Assembly: GCF_023617305.1 (NCBI RefSeq)
Contig: NZ_CP081485.1
Span: 1,887,396 to 1,951,395 of the forward strand
Source of the DNA: Methanobrevibacter sp. TLL-48-HuF1
Lineage (GTDB): Archaea; Methanobacteriota; Methanobacteria; Methanobacteriales; Methanobacteriaceae
DNA length: 64,000 nucleotides
Direction: 5' to 3'
Of this stretch, positions 18,515 to 28,247 are shown piece by piece. Within the stretch, counting starts at the first letter, position 1. Each line of letters starts with the position of its first letter. A model generated the notes under the pieces. That model saw only the letters and a list, made by a program, of their open reading frames with translations. It did no database searches and was not told where the DNA came from. The position numbers and the translations under genes were made by a program.

Positions 18515-19555
18515 ATGACAATTATGAATAATTTATTTGGAAATAAAAAAAAGTTGATTCAGGAAAATAAAGTTCTTAAACAAGAAATAGAAAATTTACA
18601 TAAAGAGATTGATTCTCTTAACGATAAATATAACAATCTTAGTAAAATTAGAGCTAATGAACATACTGCAGCTAGCTTTTGTAATTGGTCTTATATAAAT
18701 TATTATTTTAGAGATGATTTTGAGGAAAAATTCAAGAAAATGGTTGAAAATTTACCTAAAGAATCAAAAAACTACTTTAAATGGCTTTTTTTAAGAAGTT
18801 TAGCTATTAATTATAACAGAAGAGAAACTTTATTTTTTGATGATGAACTGGAAAAACAAAAACAGTGGACAGATTTTAAAATAAATAATGTATCTGAGGA
18901 TAAAATAGGAAAATATAACTTTAAAGGCGGATATAATCTTCATGGATTTATAGATTTAAATTTAAGTAAAGAAGATAAGAATTTTCTTGAAAATAAAGAT
19001 ATAATTGATGCAGGAGCATTTACTGGAGATACTGCAATTCCATTATCTGAAGTTACTCATAAAAATGTTTTTGCTTTTGAACCATTTGAAGAGTCTTTTA
19101 AATTATTAAAAGAAAATGTTGAAATAAATAATATTTCAAATATAAAACCTGTAAACAAATCTTTAGGAAATATTAATGGTGAGCGAAGTTTATATTTAGC
19201 TAATGATAATTTTCAGGGGATTACATCTGATTCTAACTTAAGAAAATATACAGAAGAGCTAAAAGTTCAAGAGGTGACTGTTGATCAATTTGTCAAGGAA
19301 AATAACTTGGATGTTGGTTTGATTACTATTGATGTTGAAGGAGCGGAAAAGGATCTTTTAAATGGAGCTATTGAAACAATAAAAAGCCAAAAACCAATGC
19401 TGTTTATTAGTATGTATCATAGTGTTGAAGATTTCTTTGAAATAAAACCTTGGATTGAGAATTTAGATCTAGGTTATAAATTTGAGATTATTAAAGAACA
19501 GCCCTGGACATTTATTGCGGATACTATTTTAAAATGCAAAATAATTAATGATTGA
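18515..19555 (+). CDS. FkbM family methyltransferase with N-terminal coiled coil
   Basis: A 346-residue SAM-dependent methyltransferase. Residues 8-45 form a charged coiled coil. The Rossmann core begins near 165 with DAGAFTGDTA (SAM-binding loop), then FAFEPFE. The FkbM hallmark IDVEGAE is near residue 271, and residues further on (LFISMYHS) complete the fold. Such enzymes commonly O-methylate sugars of surface glycans, which fits the context. The gene follows the fusion glycosyltransferase by 19 nt on the same strand, so they are probably one operon. A second in-frame ATG lies three codons downstream; neither has a good ribosome binding site. Confidence 0.8.
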   Translation: MTIMNNLFGNKKKLIQENKVLKQEIENLHKEIDSLNDKYNNLSKIRANEHTAASFCNWSYINYYFRDDFEEKFKKMVENLPKESKNYFKWLFLRSLAINYNRRETLFFDDELEKQKQWTDFKINNVSEDKIGKYNFKGGYNLHGFIDLNLSKEDKNFLENKDIIDAGAFTGDTAIPLSEVTHKNVFAFEPFEESFKLLKENVEINNISNIKPVNKSLGNINGERSLYLANDNFQGITSDSNLRKYTEELKVQEVTVDQFVKENNLDVGLITIDVEGAEKDLLNGAIETIKSQKPMLFISMYHSVEDFFEIKPWIENLDLGYKFEIIKEQPWTFIADTILKCKIIND

Positions 19556-19872
19556 TTAACACTTTTAAAATCAGTATTGATTCGTGTTTATGTTATTAAT
19601 AAGGAAAATATAAATAGTATAATTTATATAATTATTATTGTTAATAATTTGTTTATTAATTTAAAAGATTAGCATATTTAAATTATAATTCTAGAACTTG
19701 ATGTTGAAATCATAAATTAGGTGATGATATTTATTTTAAATTAAACAATTTAATGTAACTGACATTTAATGAAATTAATTATGATAATGAACTTAGTAGC
19801 GTTTTAGATATTTATGAGATTAATAAATAATTTTGATTTTATTAATAAATGGTTAATAAAGGGGGGGTTTAA
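19556..19872 (+). other. Intergenic region, possible decayed coding sequence and G7 tract
   Basis: A 317-bp A+T-rich gap in the glycan island. From about 19,722 an open frame interrupted by one stop codon (GDDIYFKLNNLM, stop, LTFNEINYDNELSSVLDIYEINK) reads like decayed protein, but I cannot assign it. A run of seven Gs (19861-19867) lies 5 nt before the TTG start of the next gene and appears to serve as its ribosome binding site. No RNA gene is recognised. Confidence 0.3.
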
Positions 19873-21147
19873 TTGAAATTAGATTCTGATGATTTTACTA
19901 ATGATGTGAATTCTATATTTGAGTTATATTTAAAAAAATGTACTATATTTGAGAAGTTTATAGAGTATTATTCGCATAAACAAAATGATTATATGGTAAA
20001 TTTTAAGAAACTACATAAAGATGTTAATAATTTTAAGAAACACCAAATTTTGATTAATAATAATATTGAATTATCAATTCAAGAATCAATGAAACTTATA
20101 AAGGATAATAATAAGTTATTATTGAATTTAATTCAAAAGTTGGATGTGATTGATTATTTTGGTGTTTTTGCGGAGCATCAAAAAATTTCGGATAATGATT
20201 TTAATGGAAATGGTGATTCTCGTAGTTTTCAAAAAGAATTTAACAAGGTTTTATTAAGAGAGGATTTATATAAAAAATATTATGAGTATAAAAATTATTT
20301 TTTTAAAGGCTATGAAAATTTATTAAAGGAAGTTCTCGATACTGATTTTTTATTTGATTTATGTTATTTTAACAATATTGAATTTTTGGCTTACTCCCCA
20401 TATGAAAATAGATTATTATTTGAAACCAAAGATGGTATAAAGTTATTAACGAATAATCATATCTGGACATTATATGAAGTTATAGGATTAAATTCATATA
20501 TTTTTCCTCAATTATATCAGTTTGATGAATTTGTAGTTTTTGATGTGGGGATGAATAGAGGTTATTCCTCTTTAAAATTCGCTAATTTTGAGAACTGTTA
20601 TAATGTTTTTGGTTTTGAGATTGATGATGAAACTCATAGGTTAGCTTTAGAAAATATTCATATTAATCCTACTTTACAAGACAAAATAACAACTTATAAT
20701 TTCGGACTTTCTGATGAAGAGGGTAAAGTTGATTTATATTGTTTAGAGGGGTGTGATGGGGTTAATACTATGTTTCCTGACATACCCATTCAAAAAGAGA
20801 TTAGTACTAAAGAAAATAATAAGTATATAAAAAAGGTTAATGTCAAAAAAGCTAGTAATGTTATTTCAGAGATTATTGATAATCATAATATTACATCCAA
20901 TATTGTTTTGAAAATAGATACTGAAGGAGCAGAATATAAAATCATTAATGATTTAATTAAATCAAAATTAATAAATAAATTTGATTTAATTGTAGGTGAG
21001 GGACATTTTATAGATGGTGAAAATTTTGAGAGTGATTTATTAAAATTTGGATTTAAAAAGATTCTTGTTAATGAATCTCAATTTACATATGATTTTGCAT
21101 ATGTTAAAGAAAAATATTATAATAAATGGCCTTTGTTAGATCGTTAG
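19873..21147 (+). CDS. FkbM family methyltransferase
   Basis: A 424-residue protein. Residues 1-200 are a helical, charged region without a recognised domain. The C-terminal half is a class I methyltransferase of the FkbM type: FDVGMNRGYSSLKF near residue 223, GFEIDDET as the acidic second strand, and KIDTEGAEYK near residue 348. The likely role is methylation of a sugar in the surface polymer. The start is TTG; the seven-G tract just upstream is the only ribosome binding candidate, so translation may be sensitive to tract length. It ends 18 nt before the next glycosyltransferase gene. Codons are even more A+T-rich than in the first genes of the island, so this block may have been acquired separately. 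Confidence 0.78.
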   Translation: MKLDSDDFTNDVNSIFELYLKKCTIFEKFIEYYSHKQNDYMVNFKKLHKDVNNFKKHQILINNNIELSIQESMKLIKDNNKLLLNLIQKLDVIDYFGVFAEHQKISDNDFNGNGDSRSFQKEFNKVLLREDLYKKYYEYKNYFFKGYENLLKEVLDTDFLFDLCYFNNIEFLAYSPYENRLLFETKDGIKLLTNNHIWTLYEVIGLNSYIFPQLYQFDEFVVFDVGMNRGYSSLKFANFENCYNVFGFEIDDETHRLALENIHINPTLQDKITTYNFGLSDEEGKVDLYCLEGCDGVNTMFPDIPIQKEISTKENNKYIKKVNVKKASNVISEIIDNHNITSNIVLKIDTEGAEYKIINDLIKSKLINKFDLIVGEGHFIDGENFESDLLKFGFKKILVNESQFTYDFAYVKEKYYNKWPLLDR

Positions 21148-21165
21148 GGGAGATAGTGGTTTTTT

Positions 21166-22143
21166 ATGATTAAAATTTCTGTTGTAATGCCTGTTTTTAA
21201 TTCTGAAAGTTATTTAAAAGAATCTATTGGGAGTATTTTAAGTCAATCATTAAAGGATATTGAAATTATTTGTGTTGATGATGGTTCTACAGATGATTCT
21301 TTAAATATTTTAAATAAATATGAGAGTAATAATGAAAATATGAAAGTTATATCTCAAATTAATAAGGGTCCAGGTGGTGCAAGAAATACTGGCCTAAAAT
21401 ATGCTAAAGGGGAATATGTATATTTTATAGATTCTGATGATATTTTAAGGTTAGATTCCGCATTGGAAGAATTATATCGTATTTTAAAGAATAATAATTT
21501 AGATTTATTGATTTTCCCGTTATTAAATTATGATAATGATACTAATGAAATATTTGAAACAAAATATTTTAAAATGAAAGATTTATATGATTCTGTTGGC
21601 GAGTCTATATTCACTTATAAAGATATATCAGATATTTTGTTTTCCACATGCAATTCAACTTGTTGTAAAGTGTATTCTAAAAACTTTCTTTTAGATAATG
21701 ATATATCTTTCCCTGAAAACCTTATTTTTGAGGATAATGTTTTTCATTTTCATGTTATGTTAGCTGCTAAAAAAATTTATTTTTATAATAAATATCTTTA
21801 TCTTAGAAGACATAGGGAACATTCTATAATTACAAGTGCTGATGATAGGTATATGGATTGTCTTGTAATTTATGATATTCTTTTTGATTTATTTAAAGAT
21901 TATAATATTTTTGATAAATTTAAAGTTGAATTATATAATTATATGGTATTTGGTATTAAATCATGGTTTTTAGATATTGGCGAAATTAATAAGGATGATT
22001 TTTTTAAAGATATAAAAAAATATCTTAAAAAGTACAATAGTTCTATGGAAGGATTATTATATATGAATAACAGTAATTTTTTAGAGAATGTTTTAAAAGC
22101 AAAATCTTATGATGAATATTTAAGTTTAGTTGAGAAAAAATGA
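21166..22143 (+). CDS. Family 2 glycosyltransferase
   Basis: A 325-residue GT2 enzyme. Its GT-A core occupies roughly residues 1-220, with ISVVMPVFNSE, VDDGSTDDS, the donor-binding GGARNTG and the metal-binding IDSDD all present. It ends with a helical C-terminal region and has no membrane segment. It likely transfers one sugar from a nucleotide donor to the growing lipid-linked glycan on the cytoplasmic side. GTGG a few bases upstream of the ATG is a weak ribosome binding site. The same spacer is used by the acyltransferase gene at 29,966. It lies between an FkbM methyltransferase and the UDP-ManNAc dehydrogenase, all co-directional. Confidence 0.85.
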   Translation: MIKISVVMPVFNSESYLKESIGSILSQSLKDIEIICVDDGSTDDSLNILNKYESNNENMKVISQINKGPGGARNTGLKYAKGEYVYFIDSDDILRLDSALEELYRILKNNNLDLLIFPLLNYDNDTNEIFETKYFKMKDLYDSVGESIFTYKDISDILFSTCNSTCCKVYSKNFLLDNDISFPENLIFEDNVFHFHVMLAAKKIYFYNKYLYLRRHREHSIITSADDRYMDCLVIYDILFDLFKDYNIFDKFKVELYNYMVFGIKSWFLDIGEINKDDFFKDIKKYLKKYNSSMEGLLYMNNSNFLENVLKAKSYDEYLSLVEKK

Positions 22144-22188
22144 TTTTTTAGATATATGATGTTTAGATAATATTTTTGGAGGATATTT

Positions 22189-23430
22189 ATGAAAATTTGT
22201 ATTATTGGACAAGGCTACATCGGATTGCCAACAGCTGCACTTTTTACTAAAAATCATTGCGAAGTTGTTGGAGTAGATGTTAATGAAAAGGTTGTTGAAA
22301 CTTTAAATCAGGGAAAAATTCATATTGAAGAACCTGGAATTGGTGAAATAATTAAAAAAGCTGTTGAAAAAGGCGTATATTCTGCTTCAACAACACCTGT
22401 AAAAGCTGATGCATTTATAATAACTGTGCCAACACCATACATTGCTGAAAATTACACATGTGATTTAAGTTATGTTATCAGTGCATGTGAATCCATACTT
22501 CCTTATTTGGAAAAAGGAAATACTGTAATTGTTGAATCTACAATAGCTCCAATGTCTATGGATGATTATGTTAAACCTATTTTTGAAAAAGCCGGTTACA
22601 CAATAGGAAAAGACTTATACCTTGCCCATTGCCCTGAGAGAGTCCTTCCAGGAAAAATCATGTATGAATTAGTACATAATGATCGTATTGTAGGTGGAAT
22701 AACCCCTGAATGCTCAATTAAAGCCAGTGAAGTTTATGGTCAGTTTGTTGAAGGTGCATTAATGAAAACAGAAGCAAAAACTGCAGAATTATCCAAATGT
22801 ATGGAAAATACTTTTAGAGACGTTAACATTGCACTAGCTAATGAACTTACAAAAATATGTACTAAAATAGGAGTAAATGCATTGGATGTAATTGAAATGG
22901 CAAATAAACATCCAAGAGTAAACCTGCACTCACCAGGACCTGGAGTTGGAGGACACTGCCTAGCTATTGACCCTTATTTCATTTATTCAAAAGCACCGGA
23001 ATATGCAAAAATAATAAAACTAGCCAGAGACACCAACAACTCAATGCCCGAATTTGTATATGAAAATGTTAAAAAAATAACACCAAATGGCAAAATAGCA
23101 GTTTTAGGAGTTGCATATAAAGGAAACACTGGTGATGACAGGGAAAGTCCGGCATATGAGATAATAGCTAAATTAAAAGAAGACAACTATGAAATAAGCA
23201 TCTGTGATCCCCATGTAGCCAATGAAGAATATGTTGATTTAAACCAAGCCACCAAAAATGCGAGCCTTGTTTTAATTTTATGCGACCATGATGAGTTTAA
23301 AGACCTTGATTACGATTTAATCAAAGAAAACATGAAAAATCCAATTATATTTGACACCAAAAATATAATAAAAGAAGTACCTGAAGATATTAAGCTTTAC
23401 AATTATGGAAACTTATATAATATTTTTTGA
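22189..23430 (+). CDS. wecC: UDP-N-acetyl-D-mannosamine dehydrogenase
   Basis: A 413-residue NAD-dependent enzyme that would oxidise UDP-ManNAc at C6 to UDP-ManNAcA, a precursor for acidic surface sugars. The NAD-binding loop is GQGYIGLPTA (residues 7-16). TVPTP and ESTIAP follow in the cofactor domain. The catalytic Cys is in GVGGHCLAIDPY, and the C-terminal UDP-binding domain has LGVAYKGNTGDDRESPA. The GGHC form separates this WecC-like group from the UDP-glucose dehydrogenase at 38,540, which has GGSCFPKD. Ribosome binding site GGAGG lies 7 nt upstream of the ATG. Its codon use is closer to chromosomal housekeeping genes than to its neighbours, so it may be an older resident in the island. 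Confidence 0.9.
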   Translation: MKICIIGQGYIGLPTAALFTKNHCEVVGVDVNEKVVETLNQGKIHIEEPGIGEIIKKAVEKGVYSASTTPVKADAFIITVPTPYIAENYTCDLSYVISACESILPYLEKGNTVIVESTIAPMSMDDYVKPIFEKAGYTIGKDLYLAHCPERVLPGKIMYELVHNDRIVGGITPECSIKASEVYGQFVEGALMKTEAKTAELSKCMENTFRDVNIALANELTKICTKIGVNALDVIEMANKHPRVNLHSPGPGVGGHCLAIDPYFIYSKAPEYAKIIKLARDTNNSMPEFVYENVKKITPNGKIAVLGVAYKGNTGDDRESPAYEIIAKLKEDNYEISICDPHVANEEYVDLNQATKNASLVLILCDHDEFKDLDYDLIKENMKNPIIFDTKNIIKEVPEDIKLYNYGNLYNIF

Positions 23431-23444
23431 TTGAGTTGAAAAAA

Positions 23445-26021
23445 ATGAAATATAAAGTTAGTATTATAATTCCTGTATATAATGTTGAATTGTATTTAGA
23501 AAAATGTTTATTTTCTTTATTTGCTCAGTCATTAGGATTTGAAAATTTAGAGATTATATTGGTTGATGATTGTTCTACAGATAGAAGTAAACAGATTATT
23601 AGTGCTTATGATAATGTTTATGAAAATATTAAAGGAGTATTTTTGAATAAAAATTCTGGTGTTGCAGGTAAACCACGTAATGTAGGTATGGAATATGCAA
23701 CATCTGATTATTTAATTTTTTTAGATCCTGATGATGTTCTTAAAGAAGATGCTTGTGAAATTCTTTTTAATAAAATTGAGGATGAAAATGCAGATATTGT
23801 TACTGGTGTGCATTCTATAATTGATAATGATGATGAAGTAATTTTTCCAGGTTTATTAATAAACTCTTTTACTAATCCTCTTGATACTTGGAAAGATAGA
23901 CAACGAGATTTTGATAATGTTTTTAGGGATGAGATGAAATTTTCATCAATTAAAGATATGGAATATTTTTTAGGAAATTTTGGGTTGTCTAGTAAAATTT
24001 TTAGAAGGAAATTTATAGAAAAACATACTATTAAGTTTCCAGAATATATTCCTGGTGAAGATTCTGTTTTTTTATTTAATTCATTAATTAATGCTAGGGG
24101 TATTGTTTTTTTAAATAAAATTATTTATGTTTATAATAACTCTCGTAATGATGAAAATAATAATTCTTTAAGTTTTCAAAAAGACTTAAAACGAAATCTT
24201 GGTCGATTGGATGCTTATTTAATCATGTTAAATATTAGTAAGGAAAAAGATATGTTATATCCTTTTGTTCAATATCTTTTAAAATCTAAATTAGTCTATT
24301 TTACAAACAATTTTTTAGTAGGTAATGATTTAAGTTATGATGAGATGCTTGAAATTTTAAAAAAAGCACAGCCTCTTTTTAGTGAATCTTATGATTTTGA
24401 TGTTAATGTAACTAATTTCAAATTATTATTTGATTTACTAAATATTAAAAAATATGATGAAGCAATTAAATATATTTCTTCAATTAAAAAGAGCGATAAT
24501 TCTATAAATAATATTTCTAAAGTTAATAAAAGATTAAAACAGAAAAATATTAAGGTTGCTTTAATCATGGATGCTTTCACATATAATTCGTATAAAGATG
24601 AATTTATTCCAATTATTTTAGAGCCTCATAATTGGTTAGAATCTTTTGAAAAAAATCAACCAGATATATTTTTCTGTGAATCTGCTTATCATGGATTTTT
24701 TAAAGATGAAATGGTTGATGGAATAGCGGTTGAAAGTAAACATGATGGGCCTTGGTTTAAAAAAATCGGTGTTAATTATAATACTAAAAAAGAGTTTAGA
24801 AATGAACTTTTTAAAATATTAGATTATTGTAATAAACATAATATTCCTACTGTTTTTTGGAATAAAGAGGACCCTACATCTTTCAATAATCAAGATTATA
24901 ATTTTATTGATACTGCATTAAGGTTTGATTATATTTTCACAACATCTGAAGAGTGTATTTCTAAATATAATTCTAGGGGACATTATAATGTTTATCCATT
25001 GATGTTTGCATCTAATCTAAAATTATTTAATCCGATTCATAATGAAACTAGAAAAGATGATTTGATTGTATTTGCAGGTAGTTGGTATAAGCAATTTGAA
25101 GAAAGATGCAATGTAATGGTCGATTTTTTTGATAAAATATTGGAAAGTAATTTTGATTTAAAAATTTATGATAGAGCTTATGGAAAAAATTGGTCTAATA
25201 GAATTTTTCCAAGGAAATATACTAACTATATATATCCTGCAGTTCCATTTAATAAAATGTCTGAAGTGTATAAGGAAAGTAAATTTGGGTTAAATATTAA
25301 TACTGTTGTAGATTCTTATACTATGTTTGCAAGGAGAATATTTGAATTAATGTCATCAAATACCTTTGTTATTTCAAATTTTTCTAAAGGGATTTATGAT
25401 ATTTTTAAAAATAATGTTATTTATTTAGATAAATTGGATAAATTGGATTTTAATAATTTAGATATAGATAATATTATTGAAGATAATTTATATAATGTTT
25501 TGGAGAATCATAATTATACTAAACGTTTCCAATATATATTAGATTCAATAAACTTTGATTATCAAAAGGAATATGCCAATGTTACAATCTTTTATAATTT
25601 AACAAAGAGTACTAAAATTGAAGATATTAAGAAACATTTTAGTTCAATTCAATATCCATTTAAAAATTTAATTGTTGTAATTGATAATGAAAGAGGTAAT
25701 AGGAATATTTACAATAAACTTGAAAAAGAAGATATTTTATTTATTCTAAAAAAAGATTTATTAAGTTTAAAAGATGATTTTAATGATAATGATTTTTTTA
25801 TTTTTGCAGATGTTTCTGTTAATAAGGATTTTATAAAAAAATCATTATTACATTATCAGTATTTATCTAAAAATTTTGGAATTAGGTTTGATGAATATGA
25901 TAAATTCATGTTTAGTACTACTAATACTTTGGATAATGTTATATTTAATGGTAATTTATTTGAAAATGTAATTGGCCAGTATTTGAATGATGATTTATTG
26001 GTTGATATTTATCTTATTTAA
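23445..26021 (+). CDS. GT2 glycosyltransferase fused to a CgeB-like glycosyltransferase
   Basis: About 858 residues. The N-terminal GT2 domain has VSIIIPVYN, VDDCSTDRS, KPRNVGMEYA and LDPDD. From about residue 370 there is a second, GT-B-like region similar to CgeB / spore maturation type transferases (VALIMDAFT; VFWNKEDP; YIFTTSEE; FAGSWY; a SKFGLNINTV...RIFELMSSNTF acceptor/donor segment). Two different sugar transfers by one protein are inferred. The longest reading starts at TTG 23427, overlapping the wecC stop. I prefer ATG 23445, where the GT2 fold begins, although no strong ribosome binding site is present. A TTG at 23436 is a third option. Confidence 0.8.
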   Translation: MKYKVSIIIPVYNVELYLEKCLFSLFAQSLGFENLEIILVDDCSTDRSKQIISAYDNVYENIKGVFLNKNSGVAGKPRNVGMEYATSDYLIFLDPDDVLKEDACEILFNKIEDENADIVTGVHSIIDNDDEVIFPGLLINSFTNPLDTWKDRQRDFDNVFRDEMKFSSIKDMEYFLGNFGLSSKIFRRKFIEKHTIKFPEYIPGEDSVFLFNSLINARGIVFLNKIIYVYNNSRNDENNNSLSFQKDLKRNLGRLDAYLIMLNISKEKDMLYPFVQYLLKSKLVYFTNNFLVGNDLSYDEMLEILKKAQPLFSESYDFDVNVTNFKLLFDLLNIKKYDEAIKYISSIKKSDNSINNISKVNKRLKQKNIKVALIMDAFTYNSYKDEFIPIILEPHNWLESFEKNQPDIFFCESAYHGFFKDEMVDGIAVESKHDGPWFKKIGVNYNTKKEFRNELFKILDYCNKHNIPTVFWNKEDPTSFNNQDYNFIDTALRFDYIFTTSEECISKYNSRGHYNVYPLMFASNLKLFNPIHNETRKDDLIVFAGSWYKQFEERCNVMVDFFDKILESNFDLKIYDRAYGKNWSNRIFPRKYTNYIYPAVPFNKMSEVYKESKFGLNINTVVDSYTMFARRIFELMSSNTFVISNFSKGIYDIFKNNVIYLDKLDKLDFNNLDIDNIIEDNLYNVLENHNYTKRFQYILDSINFDYQKEYANVTIFYNLTKSTKIEDIKKHFSSIQYPFKNLIVVIDNERGNRNIYNKLEKEDILFILKKDLLSLKDDFNDNDFFIFADVSVNKDFIKKSLLHYQYLSKNFGIRFDEYDKFMFSTTNTLDNVIFNGNLFENVIGQYLNDDLLVDIYLI

Positions 26022-26048
26022 TAAATATTTGTTGTGTTATGATTATAT

Positions 26049-27548
26049 TTGCTAAAGGTGATTAAAATTAATAAAAATAATATTAAAATTTCAATTGTTA
26101 TCCCTATTTATGATAATAATAATTATGTTAAAGATTGTCTGCATAGTTTGTTAAATCAAACATTAAAACAAATTGAAATTGTTTGTATAAATTATTGTTC
26201 TGATGATTGGCTAAAATATTTTGCTGGTAAAAATGAACATTTTCAAGTATTTTCTAAAAAAAAGTCTGAAAATATAATAAATATTATTAATGGTGAGTAT
26301 GTAACATTTATTAATCAAGAGGATTTTTTCATGTTTATTACTTTTGATGCATTATATGATTATGTTTGCATTAATAAATGTGATATGCTTTTTTATCCAT
26401 CAGGAATTATAACTGAAAATAAAGAAATTTTGCACGATGAATATTTTGAGTATTCTTTATTAAATTCACATAAAAATCAAAAAGATTTTATGGATTATTT
26501 GTTTTTTAGTTCTCATGAGATTACTAATATTTTATATAATGTTTCTTTTTTAAAAAAGTTGAATTTATCATTTCCAACGGATATAAGTTTTGATAATGTA
26601 TATTTCTTTTTTAAAACTTTTTTGAGTTCAAATAGTATTGGTTTTTTTGATAGTATAATGGCATTTAAACGAAAAGAAATGCAACCATATTATATTAAAG
26701 AAGATATAAAAAAAGAGGAATATCCTATTTTTGGTAACGATTTTTGCAATTATTTTTTTATAAATAATTATGATTTTTCAAAAATTGTATTTAATAAAAG
26801 TTATTTTGATACACTTATTAATATTATTAATTTATTTGACAATTTGTTTTTGTTTAATGTTGTTTCAAGAAATTTACTTAATTATATTTGTTGTTTTGTT
26901 AAAAAAAGTTATATTTGTGCCGAAAATAAAAATATAATTTTTAATTTAATTAAACATTTTTTTGATGAAATTAATAATAAACATTATATGGATTTTATTC
27001 TAAATTTAGATGTGGAAAATCTAATTTTTTATAGAATGATATTAAAATCCCAAACGAATGGAGAATTTATTTTAAATTATAAAATTCGTGAAGTTAAAAT
27101 GGATAAATATAGTTTGGAAGTATCAAATGGCAATTTGAAAAATAATATTCAAGAGTTATCCTCTGAATTAAATGGTATAAAGCAAGAAGTTGTTCTTCTT
27201 AATAATAAATATAATTCTATCAATAAGGAATATAATTCTTTAAATAAGAAGTATGACTCTATAAGTACTGAGTATAATTCTTTAAATAAGAAGTATGACT
27301 CTATAAGTACTGAGTATAATTCTTTAAATAAGGAGTATGACTCTATAAGTACTGAGTATAATTTTTTAAATAAGGAGTATAATTCTATCAAAAAAGATTT
27401 AATTGCTTTAAGAGGTAGGAACAGATATTTATCCTTAAAAAATAAAAAGTTATTTGAAGAAAATAAAGAATTGGAAGAAGAGATAAAATTGAAGATAACT
27501 AATTCAAAAAGTTCTTGGAAAAAGTTGATTAATAAATTTAAGAGTTAA
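26049..27548 (+). CDS. Degenerate GT2-like protein with repetitive coiled-coil tail
   Basis: About 499 residues. The N-terminal third resembles GT2 (ISIVIPIYDNNNYVKDC, LLNQTLKQIEIVCIN), but key residues are gone. The DDGS motif reads NYCSDD, and the metal-binding DxDD position reads INQEDF. Catalysis is therefore doubtful, and a scaffold or regulatory role in the island is possible. Residues of about 365-490 form a coiled coil with near-identical 14-residue repeats (EYNSLNKKYDSIST). The start is uncertain: TTG 26049 has no ribosome binding site, GTG 26058 lies inside an AGGTGAT, and no ATG occurs before the fold begins. The gene is among the most A+T-rich in the window. Confidence 0.65.
   Translation: MLKVIKINKNNIKISIVIPIYDNNNYVKDCLHSLLNQTLKQIEIVCINYCSDDWLKYFAGKNEHFQVFSKKKSENIINIINGEYVTFINQEDFFMFITFDALYDYVCINKCDMLFYPSGIITENKEILHDEYFEYSLLNSHKNQKDFMDYLFFSSHEITNILYNVSFLKKLNLSFPTDISFDNVYFFFKTFLSSNSIGFFDSIMAFKRKEMQPYYIKEDIKKEEYPIFGNDFCNYFFINNYDFSKIVFNKSYFDTLINIINLFDNLFLFNVVSRNLLNYICCFVKKSYICAENKNIIFNLIKHFFDEINNKHYMDFILNLDVENLIFYRMILKSQTNGEFILNYKIREVKMDKYSLEVSNGNLKNNIQELSSELNGIKQEVVLLNNKYNSINKEYNSLNKKYDSISTEYNSLNKKYDSISTEYNSLNKEYDSISTEYNFLNKEYNSIKKDLIALRGRNRYLSLKNKKLFEENKELEEEIKLKITNSKSSWKKLINKFKS
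27237..27390 (+). repeat. Tandem 42-bp repeats encoding heptad pairs
   Basis: Three nearly identical 42-bp units start at 27237, 27279 and 27321, with a partial fourth at 27363. Each begins TCTTTAAATAAG. They encode two coiled-coil heptads per unit (EYNSLNK KYDSIST). Near identity at DNA level implies recent expansion. Copy number change would keep the frame and change coiled-coil length. Confidence 0.85.
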
Positions 27549-27605
27549 TTAGTTATCTGTAATTTTTAATATTTTTTAATGAAAATTGTTTTGGAGGATA
27601 ATTTT

Positions 27606-28205
27606 TTGCATAAAAGTTCATTTCAATCAATGGAAAAATTTAAGAATGATTATTTAAACCCAGAAAAACCCTTAAATATTTTGGACATCGGATCTTATGA
27701 TGCTAGTGATACTTCTTATAATTACGGCAGATTTTTAAGAGAAGATAACTGGAAATATCAGGGTATGGATATTCAGAAAGGTCCTAACATAGACATTGTT
27801 GTTTCAGATATTTATAATTGGATTGAAATTGAAGATAATTCTTTTGATGTTGTTGTTTCTGGTCAGGCTTTTGAACATATGGAATTCTTTTGGAAAGCTA
27901 TAAAAGAAATTGAAAGAATCTTAAAACCTGGAGGATTATGTTGTATTATTGCTCCTAGTGCAGGGCCGGTTCACAAAAATCCTTATGACTGTTTCAGATT
28001 CACTGATGATGGTATGAAACAGGTAGCTAATTATGTAGGATTGCAAATATTGGAATGCTATGTTAATGATGATGAAATTTCTTATCCGTGGTATGATTGT
28101 GTTTTAATAGCTAGAAAACAGTATGGTGTTAATAATAATCTAGAAAAAAGAATGGATAATCTTGAAAATAAATTAGATTTAATTTTAAAAAAAATTAATG
28201 AATAA
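27606..28205 (+). CDS. Class I SAM methyltransferase (Methyltransf_11 type), paralog 1
   Basis: About 199 residues. The SAM-binding region is LDIGSYDASDTS, followed by MDIQKGPNIDIVVSDIY, the core FDVVVSGQAFEHM and the post-core LKPGGLCCIIAPS. The C terminus is a short coiled coil (LEKRMDNLENKLDLIL). I place the start at TTG 27606 rather than the upstream ATG at 27579. GGAGG (27593-27597) sits 8 nt before it, and the paralog at 29,346 begins with the same HKSS sequence. The coiled coil shared with the paralog may let the two interact. Likely role: methylation of a glycan or lipid-linked intermediate in this island. Confidence 0.8.
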   Translation: MHKSSFQSMEKFKNDYLNPEKPLNILDIGSYDASDTSYNYGRFLREDNWKYQGMDIQKGPNIDIVVSDIYNWIEIEDNSFDVVVSGQAFEHMEFFWKAIKEIERILKPGGLCCIIAPSAGPVHKNPYDCFRFTDDGMKQVANYVGLQILECYVNDDEISYPWYDCVLIARKQYGVNNNLEKRMDNLENKLDLILKKINE

Positions 28206-28247
28206 GTTAATTTTCTTTCATTGTTAGTTAATTAAGGAGGTTTCTTT

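Noticed and set aside
27237..27390. CRISPR-like array
   Set aside because: The repeats are head-to-tail with no spacers and lie in frame inside a coding region.
27149..27391. Minus-strand ORF across the 42-bp repeats
   Set aside because: It is the mirror of the coiled-coil repeat; repeats without stops in one frame tend to be open on the other strand too. No ribosome binding site or homology.
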